Below are positions 1-10,900 of a stretch of 64,000 nucleotides of DNA, piece after piece. Location: the NCBI GenBank assembly GCA_963969365.1, contig OZ017753.1, positions 1,054,001 to 1,118,000 of the forward strand. The letters are read 5' to 3'. Source of the stretch: Asterochloris sp. CNOR1 (taxonomy: Eukaryota > Chlorophyta > Trebouxiophyceae > Trebouxiales > Trebouxiaceae). Numbering within the stretch: the first letter of the stretch is position 1; each line of letters starts with the position of its first letter. The position numbers and the translations under genes are program-made. The notes beneath the pieces are model-generated. The model was not told the origin of the DNA and made no database searches. It worked only from the letters and a program-made list of their open reading frames with translations.

Positions 1-20
1 GCCAAAGCGTTTTGGAGTGC

Positions 21-40
21 TGCAGATGGTGCTGTGGTCT
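21..40 (+). repeat. Decayed copy of the 5' edge of the ICME exon at 97
   Basis: The stretch CTGCAGATGGTGCT occurs here and again at 91-104, where it is the acceptor and first codons of the exon starting at 97. The upstream copy diverges straight afterwards and does not continue into coding sequence. Confidence 0.5.
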
Positions 41-96
41 GTGCACTGCACTGCATGTGCTGCCTCCCTGGTCAAACTGGTTTCTGGTGACTGCAG

Positions 97-3000
97 ATGG
101 TGCTATTTTACTTCCTCTCCCACCGCGTGATCCGCAGCGTGCAGTATGGGGAGAAGCCCCGCAACCGGCTCGACATGTATGTGCCTCGTAATCACTGGAG
201 GATGCAGAAAGGGCTACGCCCTGTGGTCATCTATGTCACAGGTAGGCTGCCTGAGGTCACTCCTGAGGGGCCTGCAGGAAGCCACATGGTGGAGGGATAT
301 AGTGCCATCGCTGGGGGTCACCACTCACGGGTCTGCAGCGGCTGTGGACCGCAGAGGCGCAGGAGCCCAGAACTTGGTCACAAGCATGTAGCGTGCATGC
401 GGCCTATCGCCCATTCTAGTGTCACAGGCTCGACTGCACCCACAACAGCGTGCCTGTCAGTAACACTTTGAGGGTCCACAGCAAGCATTGAGGCGCTTTG
501 TTACACTGCAGGGGGTGCCTGGATCATCGGGTACAAGGCCTGGGGCTCCCTGCTGGGACGGCGGCTCAGCAAGCAGGGGGTCATCGTGTGCTGCCTAGAC
601 TACCGCAATTTCCCACAGGTGAGTCTGCCACATTCAATGAGGACGGGCCATTTGTGTGCCGCTATGGTGACCGCAAGGTGGGTATGCCGCGTGCAGCAAG
701 CTGCTGCTGCACTAAAACCGTTTGCACATCCCACAGAGAGGTCTGCCTCAGTAGCAGAGAGTCCCTGTAGAAAAGCTGCCTAGACCACCCCGACTCCTCG
801 CAAGTGGGTCAGCAGGCCTAAGCAAGCACCACTTCGCTATGTCTCCTGCCTCAGTCACGTCAAGCTGTCATAGGCAGGTCTTGATGGGAGGGTTGTCTCA
901 AGCAGCCTGCAGAGCCATGCTGAAAGCGCTGTCTGGTGCTTGCCTGTCATGCAGCAGCTTGAGCTGAGCGGAGGTGCAATGGTCGATGTGTGCCTGCAGG
1001 GCACAATCATGGACATGCTCACTGACGTGAACACTGGCATCGGCTGGGTCATGGAGAAGATAGGGCAGTATGGAGGTGGGTGGTGTCATCCAACCACCTG
1101 CCCCAATGAGCAAGATCCCAGCCCGCCCATCAGCATTGCTGCCCCCTGTGCAAGCTGCCAACAGCTTGGGATGGCCTGAAGTGGCCTGCCTGGCCAGTGC
1201 AGCACCTGTTGACAGGCGGTGTCCCCCAGCAGAGCAGCACTGGTCCAGCAGAAGCTTGTCAGATTGTCATGGGGTGCCCAAGCAGATGGATGTCCAGTGG
1301 GGTCATATATCTGCATCGATGCTTCCCTGATCTCTGGAGCCCAGGTCCCCAGATGTGTGTGCACCACCCGCAGGTGACCCAGACGACATCTACCTGGTGG
1401 GGCAGTCCTGTGGGGCCCAGCTGGCCACCCTTACGACCCTGGTGCAGGTGGGCACTGATGGGTGACAGCAGGAGGCAGAGCCTTTATGTCTGCCTTCACG
1501 TGCAGCCCAGCACCTGCATCTGCAGCGCAGCATCTACACCTGAGTGGGTCTGTCGCATAGTCGGGCGATCAGCACTGTGCTGCTCAATGTCCCTGCTTCA
1601 ATGAGCTGATCATGCTTGCAGGCCAGGGTGGAGCACAGCATCATTGAGCCAACGCCCCTGGCTGTAGGTTGAAGTGGCACACAGCAGCAAGCCTGTCTGA
1701 CTTGACTGGTTTTGGGCTGCAGCTTCAGATCTGCACCTGCCGGCAGGCCGAGGTGAAGCACCTGTCCCACCTGATTGTTTTTGGGGCTGCCCCTTTGAGA
1801 CCTTCCCCTGCCTGTAGGCCAAGGCGGAACACAGCCACCATCCCTCTACAAACCTGAGTCATGCTGGAACTGCTGCAGAAAGTCCCCTGCCTGTGCCTGC
1901 AGGCAAAGGCAGCGTACAGCAACAAGCCCGCCCTCTTACAGACTTGAGCTAGGCTTTTGACTGCTGCAATCCTCAACCTCGTGCTCGTGCCTGCAGGCTG
2001 AGGTGGAGTACAGCAACAAGCCCCTGCCAGGCGCGAAGCCTAGATGGAGCCCAAGCCACATCAAGGGCCTGGTTGGTGAGCCCTCACTCTTGCTGCCTGG
2101 GGGAGCCATGTCTACAAGAAGGTCCTGGTGGGGAAAGCCTGTCGTGTGCCACCTGCAAGCTTCACTGCCGCAGGCAGAGTTGCTGCTTGTTGCATGCGCC
2201 ACTGTAACACTCTGGCCCTGATGAGCCAGAAGTCATGTTCGTCTGGCAGTCCACTCCAGCACAGATGCAGGCCCTGCACGTGACCAGTGCTGCTGTGCAG
2301 GTGTGTCAGGCGTGTACAATTGTGCCGGGCTGGCCAACTATTTCCATGAGGTAGAGCCTTGCCCAACAACCTTGCACCTCTCCTCTTGTTCCCATGCAGG
2401 GCAACTTGCACAGTGCCCGTTAATGTGCATGAGGGGGGATTGACTGCAAGTAGCATACTGGCTGTCCAACATGCCTCTGGACCACTCTGCACCTACACAG
2501 CGCTTGCCTGCCATGTCTCCTACTGACGTGAGGGCTGCACGGTAACAAAACATGTTTCATGAGCACCCTTGGGCCTCAGCGCAGGGGAAGGGCGTCCACA
2601 TTGAGCATGGGCCCCCGCCTGGCCTCTGCATGCCATGCATCAAGACGTTCAAGTCTCCAGTTCAGTGTCTGCCCGGCTGCAGCGAGGCCTGTACCACAAC
2701 CTGTTTGACCGCATCATGTCAGTCGACGGCAAGACCCAGCTGAAGATGCTGTCCCCTGTGTACTGTGTGGTGAGCTGCTGTTGTGCCAGACAGCTGCCTG
2801 CACCTGCTGAGCATGGGTGCTGCTTGTCCCTTCTGGCAGTGTGCCTCCGGTGCACTGCAGCAACTTGAGGGGTTCACCAGCAGGCCAGGGCCTGTCAGCG
2901 AGGCACACTTGCAGCACTGCAGCCCGGCCGGGGTTCTGTGCGCTCATCCAAGGTGTGAGAACGGGTGCGTTTCTAGACTGCATCTGGGGTGGCCAGCATG

Positions 3001-4342
3001 CAGCAGGGTGCCGCCCATGCCGCTGCCCAGCATCCAGGCCAGAGCACCTCACCAGCTCCCCATGCCACACACCACCTAAGCCAGTTGTGATGCAGGCTGA
3101 AGCGCAGTACGCTGCCAAGATGCCACCAGTCCTCCTGCTGCACGGGACCGATGACACCTGCGCTCTGGTGAAGAACGTGATGCAATTCGAGGAGGCACTG
3201 CGCAAGGCAGGCGTCAAGGCAAGTGGGCGGCTCAAGGTGTCAGAAGTCAGCTGGGTATCCATGTTTCCAGCTGTTGTCGCAGCTGTCCTCTTTAGGGGCA
3301 GCTTCTGTGTGGCCCTGCATCAGGCAGATGTCAAGGTAAGCCTGGGCTTGGTGGCTTCTCAGAGTTTGTCAATCTGCCCTTGGTCTCCAACTGCTACTCT
3401 TCAGCGGTTCCCTGTGAGGCAGTTTGCTGTGGCATTGTGGCCCTGGCGAAAGGCAGGCATAACTATCAAGGACCTGTTGAACATTGGACGGGCATGCAAT
3501 GCACTGGACTGCACTTGATGTGGTGCTTGTGCGCAGCTGCGCAAGTCAAGCACAAAGGCAGGTGGGCTAAACGCCACTTCAGCTAGTTAGTAAAACAGGT
3601 GACAATCTATGAGACGCCAGCGCTCTCTGCTCAGGGCAGGCTCTGCTGATAAGTCTCTCTTACTGTCTGCTCGTGGTGCCATGGGGCACCAGCCGCTCCT
3701 TGTGTGACACTGTGGGCAGCCTGTACCGCTCTCTGCACCTCAGCTGCCTCAGTCTTGTGTGTCATTGCTGCACAGGTGAACCTGAAGCTGTACAAGGGAC
3801 AGACCCACACGAGCCCCCTCATTGAGAACCCCATGGCGGTAAGCAGCTGGCAATGCGACCGCCACAGCTGTCAGCACATGGCCTGCTTTGCTCGCACCTG
3901 CATGTCAGTCAGCTGCAGTGATGGAGACGGGCCTGCTTTCTGACAGACACTTATTGGGCCCATATGGGGGCAGCTGCCTGGCTAGACAAGCTGCCTGCTG
4001 CACACTGCACAGCATCAACCTGCGTGGCAGTTGTGAGACTCAACAGAGCCTCTTGAGGCTCGCACAGCTGCTGCTGCCCACTTTGACAACCTACGGCAGC
4101 TGCTGTACTCATGCCTACTTTAGACTGGGTACAATCTGGGTTGTGCTACCACCTTCAGATCCGTCAGCCACGTGCACTGCCCTGCACACCACTGAGCATT
4201 CTGCGTTTGACTGCAGGGTGGCACAGACGAGTTGATGGACGACATTCTGTCCATGATTCGGGGCCAAGAGGTAGTCACCCAGCAGTTTGGCTTGTGCCCA
4301 AGGTTCCTCATCAAAATGGCATCCATGGTGTGCCCTTTCTAG
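97..4342 (+). CDS. ICME: Isoprenylcysteine alpha-carbonyl methylesterase (ICME-like), 5' partial
   Basis: Serine esterase of the alpha/beta-hydrolase fold. Plant homologues reverse carboxyl methylation of prenylated proteins at the ER/Golgi membrane. Exons: 97-241, 512-618, 1000-1075, 1374-1447, 1997-2075, 2301-2350, 2683-2769, 3096-3218, 3776-3838, 4217-4342 (stop TAG). All phases agree and give about 310 residues. Visible motifs: [14 protein letters not shown], the oxyanion-side [12 protein letters not shown], the nucleophile elbow GQSCG (GQSAG in plants), the acid region LLLHGTDD, and the catalytic His in YKGQTHT. The ATG at 97 follows an acceptor (CTGCAG), and plant ICMEs carry an N-terminal membrane segment before this point, so the true start probably lies upstream. 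The exon ending at 3218 uses a GC donor. A GT donor at 3333/3334 is also in phase and would add 39 residues. Longer introns hold decayed copies of exon edges. The assignment to the family is firm; the substrate is inferred. Confidence 0.9.
1613..1935 (+). repeat. About five decayed copies of the acceptor and 5' edge of the ICME exon at 1997
   Basis: The used edge is an acceptor followed by GCTGAGGTGGAGTACAGCAA. Similar blocks, each an acceptor-like (T/G)CAGG or GTAGG plus 25-40 bp, start near 1619, 1663, 1744, 1815 and 1899. The last one keeps GCGTACAGCAACAAGCCC before it diverges. None continues into the rest of the exon, and their frames are broken or short. They read as remnants of tandem duplications across the intron/exon junction. 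Confidence 0.7.
3300..3470 (+). repeat. Decayed copies of the 3' edge of the ICME exon at 3096-3218
   Basis: The used exon ends with codons for LRKAGVK followed by GCAAGT. At about 3311-3338 the sequence GCCCTGCATCAGGCAGATGT, then CAAG and GTAAGC, repeats this edge with a canonical GT donor. A weaker copy (CCTGGCGAAAGGCAGGCATA) lies at about 3441. The reading frame stays open from 3096 through the first copy, so the first copy's donor could be used as an alternative. Confidence 0.55.
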
Positions 4343-4906
4343 AGATGCAGCTTGGTGTCTGCCCCAGGCTGCTGCCCCCAGCACACAACTCCATAGTCGG
4401 GGGGCGCCCAGAGATGCATGCTGCCGAGTGAGAACTCAATCAGGTGGAAATGAATCAAGTCATTGGGATATCATTGCTTGGGTCATCAGGCCAGATGAGC
4501 CTTACCAGTGGGCTAAAGGCAGCAGTCACTGAGTGCTGCCAGCAATTTGAGACCAGCATGAAGAGCTGGCTGACTGTGTGCCTGTGCAGCTGCCAGCTGC
4601 AGTTGGTGATGGAGTGCTGTAATCTACATGCCCTGCAGACTGCCGTACCACTTTGACCCATGTTGACTGTATGTGGGGTGAGTTGGCTTGTGATGCAGAC
4701 CAGCTGCTGTGCCAAAATATGTGTTAGTCAAAGTGCCAAAAGGCCTGCACTGAAAGCGCAGGCATAGCCATCTGAGCTGTGCTACTCAATGCAATGGATG
4801 GAGAGCTTGGGATACAAATGCTCTGATTTTCATAAGGGGGCAGTAGTTGATGTCAAGCAACCTGCAACTCTGTCAAAACTGTAAATTTTCTTGGCCTCAG
4901 CATGCA
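4343..4906. other. Intergenic region between convergent genes
   Basis: This is the 3' side of both ICME (+) and the DEAD-box helicase (-). I see no coding exon, structural RNA or strong repeat. It presumably holds the two 3' UTRs and polyadenylation sites, which I cannot locate. Confidence 0.5.
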
Positions 4907-7900
4907 TCAGCGCTGATCCCATTTCACTCGCCGATGCCGCGGCCTGTCCTCTGGTGGGCCAGGCAGCGCATCTGCAGATGCAGAGCTGTCGGCTGTAACT
5001 CCCCCCATCTGGGCCGCAGTGAGGCCATCTGGCACTGCTGCCGGGTGCAGCGCAGGGTAAGAGCCTGGAGCCTGGGCAGACAGCCTGGCAGCAATGGCCG
5101 CCGCTGCAGCCTTTGCCTGCACAGCAACCGGCAATAAGCTGAGAGTCCTGGAGGCAGTGCGAGCAGATGCAGCATTGTGTGAGGCTGGTAGTGTTTGCTT
5201 AGTGGGCCTACTACGATACGATGCTCTTGAGAACTGGGACTCACCGCGGCAGCCACGTCACTGCTGGGCTGTTGCTGGGCAGCGTGTTGAGCTGGGAAGC
5301 TGCTCACCACATGCCCTGGCCTGCAGGTCAGACAAACATGTCCAGGTGAAGCCCACCCATGCATGTGCAGCAGGAAGGGCCTCTCCAGCAGGAGTCCAAT
5401 GTCTGCAGCTGGCATGCCAACAGCAGCACCCTGCACTTTTCGGCTGAGCCATGCACAATGTGGTGCAAGTGTGCAGCAATGCCGTCATGTGCAACACTGG
5501 AGCGTGTCCAGCCAGTCTGAGGTCTGTCTGGCATCATCCTGCTTGTGCTGAGCTCGCAGATCAGCACGCAGTCGAGCTCCCCACCTGGAGTAGAGCGGCC
5601 TCTGAGTCACGGGCACGGGCGGGGGCGCAATGGGCTTGGCTGCCTGTCGCTTGGGAGCCACAATCGTGGCCCGCATGCTCTGGTCCCCGCCTGTGCTGCC
5701 CGAGGACACAAAAGAGCTGCCAAAGCGGTTGCTCAGCCCCCCCCGCACGCCCTGTGCGCTGGTCCCACCAGCTGCCAGCTGAGCCTTTGTCGGCGGCTCT
5801 TGCTCAGGGTGGGCAGCCGAGTACTGACCGCTGGGCTGCTGGTGAGTCTGCTGCTGGTAGGTCTGCTGCTGGGGCGGGGGCTGCTGGTACACGGACTGAG
5901 CGGGGTAGGTGGGGGCTGGCTGGTGGGTGGATGCTGGTGGCATCTGGTCTGGGTCCTCGTGTAGGTGTGCCCACTCAGGTGGCGGCTCATACTGAGGCTG
6001 CGCAGCAGGCGCTATGCCCGTGCCGGCGGCGGCCAGACGGGCGGCAATCTCAGCGGCACGCTCGGCCGCCGATTTGGGCGTCGCAAGCACGGCAGCTGGG
6101 GCCGGGGACAGCTGCGGGGCCGGCGCCTGGAGCATTGCCTCTTCAGCAGGAGCAGTGGCTGCAGGCTGGGGTGGCAGGACCACCCCCGCAGCAGCGGCTG
6201 CTGCCCGTGCCATGGCTACCACCTCCGCCTGCACCCTGGCAGCCTCTGACAGCTCCCCACCTGGAGCTGCAGCAGCAGCGTGGGGCTGCTGAGGCACGGC
6301 TGCCTCGCCGGTAGCGGCGCTGGCTGCGGGGCCTGTGCCGTCGGCGGGTGGGTCGCAGTATGTGGCGCCTACTTCTGCGTGCGTGCCCTCCACTGTGGAC
6401 TCAAATCCCCCTTTGCTGAAGCCGCTGGGGACTGCTCCCTGCCCCTGCTTGGCAGAGGCCAGGGCTGCCTGTGCTGAGTTTGCAGGGGCATATGTCCTGC
6501 AGGGCATGATGGCATGAAGCTGTCAGCTCTGAAGAAAGGCACCTGTGGAACTGTGACGGCATGTGTTGTAGAGGATGGTAGAGCAGGGCAAGTCTGGCAA
6601 GCAGGCACCCGCTGAAAGAGGTGCAGACATCACAGGGAGTCATCAGACTTCCAGCGCAGGCTCAACGGCTTTGTGTGTGCAGTGGCGAGAGGCCTGACAC
6701 CGCTGCTGCCAATGCCTAGGCTGTCCTGCACAAGGCAGGCTGCTGCTGTGCACAGCCTCACTATCAGCGGCGGAATCTCCCGGGACCCCAGCACAAGCTA
6801 ACAGGGCAGGCGCACTCACCCGCTGGCAAAGCCCAGCCCTGCACCGCCCACAGGGGCCCCACCCCTGCCCCGGCCACGGCCCCCACGGCCTCGCCTGCCC
6901 CCCCCACGCCCGTGCCCCCGCCTGAAGCCGCCCCGAGCAGCCACCTCCAGCAGTGGCTCAGGCACCTCCTGGCTGGCGGCTGCCAGAGATTCCACCAAGT
7001 CTCCTGCAGGATAACGGCAGCAGTGTGGGTTCAAGGGTCAGCAACGATTACACAGCTGCCTGTCTGTCATGCTTGCTGCCTCTTGGCAGACCCAGCAGGA
7101 AAACAGCGGCAGCATGCAGTGCAGCAATGAGAGCAGCACTTTTGCCCCTGGGTGTCATGCGCAGCCTACCTGCCTGGGGGAAACAGGGCAACTGCATGGT
7201 CTGCCCCAGCGTGCTCACTGGGTCTAGGGTCAAGCGGCAAAATCCCAGCCCAACATCGACAGCGAGGCCAACCCACCTGCAAAGCGCGTCTCCCTGGGCG
7301 TCACCAGGGTGTAGGCAACTCCCTCCTTGTCCCCAGCCCGCCCCGTGCGCCCAATGCGGTGCACGTGCGTGTCGATGTCCTTCCCGGCATCATAGTTGAC
7401 CACTGACTTGATGCTCTTGATGTCAAGGCCGCGGGCTGCCACATCAGTGGCCACCAGCACATGCTGCTTGCCTGCCTTGAAGTCGGCCAGGGTGGCCATG
7501 CGGCTGTGCTGATCCATGTCGCCATGGATGGCCACAGCCCTGCAGGAGGCATGCATGTTGGCGTGCAGGGAGCACAGCAGCAGGCATGGCCAGTGCCTGA
7601 CAGGCGGGTATGCACACTGCCTTTGCTGCAACCCTGCAGGCCAGCAGAAACCTGCAGCAGGACGGATGGCGCCTGCCATGTGGCTGTGCTGGTCCATGTT
7701 GCCAATTATGGCCACAGGCCTGCAGCTGAAACTGCAGCAGGTGAGCAGGCACGGCCAGTGACCTCCACGCGAGCATGCACGCTGCGTCTGCCACAGCTTG
7801 CAGGTCAGCATGATCGCAGCAGGGATGTGAAGTGGAGACAGCCATTTGGCTGTGCTGGTACATATCAATGTAAATGGCCAGCAGCCTATACAGTAGCGCT

Positions 7901-10900
7901 AAGCAGGAGCCACACTCCAAAATTGTGGCATGCTCAGCATGTGTTCTGGGTGGCGAGCCAGGGTGCGTGAACTGCCAGTTATCAATCGGCACAAGGCGCT
8001 ACAGCTGCAGGGATACCCGCAGCATTGCCACCAGGCCCCAGATGCTTGCGTGCAGGGCTCCCAACACTTGCTGCATGCTGGCAGCCCTGCACTGCACATC
8101 AACTCCGGGCACATTGCTCCACCGGACTCTGAAAAATGGCCCCACCCGAGAGCCGCCTTCACATGCAGTCAAGCACAGACTGCAGGGCTGCATAGGAGGG
8201 CCACAAGAGCTAGGCACAGCAGCACCAGGCGCTGCTCACCGGATGCCTGCTGCCTTCAGCTGGTCACACAGCTGGTCTACCCGCGCCTTCTGGGAGGCAA
8301 AGATGAGCACGTCCCCTTGGTCGATGAGCGCCTGCAGGCGGCTCATCAGCCAGACCTTCTTGGCATCGTCATTGTCCACAACATCCACCACCTGCAAGGG
8401 GGCACCTGCATCAGGCGCATCTGACAAGGGGGAGTGCTGCACCAGCAACAGCTGCCTGCAGCTGGTAGGGGCAGCTGTCTCAGGCTGTGCGCATTGTGCT
8501 GGGCTTGCAGTGGCTTGGGTAAGCTTGCCAGGTTTGACGCACCAGCCTGCCTCAATGTGGGTACGTGATACAGACTGACGGCTAGGGCCGTGAATGACAG
8601 AGTCTACACCTTACCCAGCAACATCGTGCAGCACCCCAGATGTGCAGCGCTCCAGAAAGGCGCTCCAGATAGCAGCCTGCCGCATTATGGCGGGGAGATT
8701 CCCCTGCCATAGCTGCCAGCCAGCACCAGGAGCACAGCTTGCTTCCCCAGAACGCATTTTTACATAAAGAATCTCTAGCAAGCTCCAGGAAGTCAGACCT
8801 GTCGAAATTCCTTGTCGCTTGAGTCTCCCTCACCCATAACCAGTTAAAAAAACATAGAAGCCCTAAGTGGGCTGAAGAACAGGCCGCAGGCAAGCCACTG
8901 CCCCATCAGAGTATGCCATGTCAACCAGAACTTAGACAGCCTCTGCGCTTGTCATTGCAAGACACAATAAGGACACAACGGCCCACCTGTCGGATGTCCT
9001 CGTTGGCGGCACCCACTTCTCCAACAGTGATGCGCACGGGGGAGGTCAAGGCGTCCCTGACCAGGCGGTCCACCTTCTGCGGCATGGTGGCGCTGAACAG
9101 CAGGGTCTGACGGGTGGGGCGCACCTGCCCAATGATGCTGCGCACCTGCAGCCAGCACACTGGTGAGGAACGCAGAGCAGCATCACTGCTGGTTGCTGTG
9201 GACGGGGTGCACCTGTGGAGGAATGCAGCACCCCTCCAGACAGCATCTCCCGCTCAGCAGAAGGTCCTATTGACCAGGCGAAAGATCAGGCCAGCAGACT
9301 GAAAGCTGCAGCCCAGGCAGTGACTCAGCACAGCTTGGATCCAGGCAAAGAGGCAGAGCATAAAGGACTGTTGAATCAAAGGACAAGGTCCAGTCAGCAG
9401 CTTCAAGAAACCTCACTTGGAAGCACACTCTGATAATCAGTGATTGATACTTTAGTGGAAGTGCTGACAGGCTACTGTTGATCACTACCTCAGACCCTAT
9501 GTCAAAGTCGAGCCAGCAGATGGCTCACCTGCGGCTCAAACCCCATGTCAAACATGCGGTCTGCCTCATCAAATACCAGGTAGGTCACACGTAGCGTGTT
9601 GCACGCCTTCATCTTGATCAGGTCGATCATGCGCCCAGGGGTGCAGACTGCCACCTGCAGGTAAAGAGAAGGCAGTGTGGCAGCCTGTGTGGCACACTGC
9701 TGCCCTGCAGCTGTGCCTTCAAGCATTGCAACAATGTTGATAGCAGCAGTGAGCGTGATGCCTCTGCACTGTGTTCATGAGCTATGCCTGCCCTGCTGCA
9801 GGGTGAGCACCTCACCAGGACAAGCTCCCAGATACCAGCACAAACATCACCACATCTGCCCTCTGAAAGGCAGACCAGCTTGCAGAACGCAGGGCAGCCT
9901 TTGACCCCGCTTCGCAGCAAAGCTGTGTCCAGTGATGACACAGCCCATGGCTTGAACTTGATGGACTGCTGATTTCCCGACTTTGCCAAAGAATGCATCA
10001 CAGTGCCAGACTTCTGCTCACCTGGGCCCTGCCTGGATTCCTGAACCGCCTGTGCATTCTCATGCAACCCTGCTGAGCACAGACTCACCAGACAGGCCGC
10101 GGCAGCGTGAGCCCACCTTCTCTGAGGCACCCCAAGATGTACAGAAAGGCGCTGTGCACAAGGTGCAGGCTGCCATTCATTTGACAGCAAAGCACAGCCA
10201 GAACTGACCTCAGCTCCTGCCTTGAGCTCCTTGAACTGCTGGTGCTTACTCAGCCCTCCAAAGGCCGCACATATCTGCAGAGCATGCGGCTTGCTGAACC
10301 GCCGCGTCTCCCTGTGAATCTGCTCTGCCAGCTCCCGAGTGGGCGCCACAATCACACCTATGGGACCCTCCCCTTTCTGCAGCTCAGGCTGGTCCATAAT
10401 GTGTACCACCATGGGCAGCACAAACGCAGCTGTCTTGCCAGACCCAGTCTTGGCAATGCCCTGCAGGGGAAGAAGTTGAGAGGGGCTCAGGCACACGTTG
10501 CAGCTTGCCTCACACACTGAATGGTTATTGGTAATGCCATCCTTGGGCGCTGTCTGGCTTGAGTGCATAGTCTCCCACTTTGTGCAGGGTTGGCAGCTGC
10601 ATGCTTTGGCAGGCAAGTCTGCCACTCGGTCAACTGCACTTACCAGGACATCCCGCCCAGACAACGCTGACGGTAGAGCCTGTGCCTGGATTGCAGTTGG
10701 CTGCTGGTACCTGCAGCAATAACATCTGCTTGCTTTGCCCTGGGCTTGCCTGCAGACATGCAAGCAGGAGCTGCAGAAGGCGCTGAGAACTCACCCTGCC
10801 TTGACAATGACAGACATGAGGGCTGCATCAAAGCTGCACTGGGCAAAAGATTGTATGGGCTTAGGAGCGTCAAAGCCAGAGACCCTGATGCCCAGCTGCC

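Noticed and set aside
5451-6314. Long open frame on the plus strand
   Set aside because: It is antisense to the Ala/Gln/Pro-rich C-terminal exon of the helicase, whose frame links to conserved exons. GC-rich repeats keep the opposite strand open by chance.
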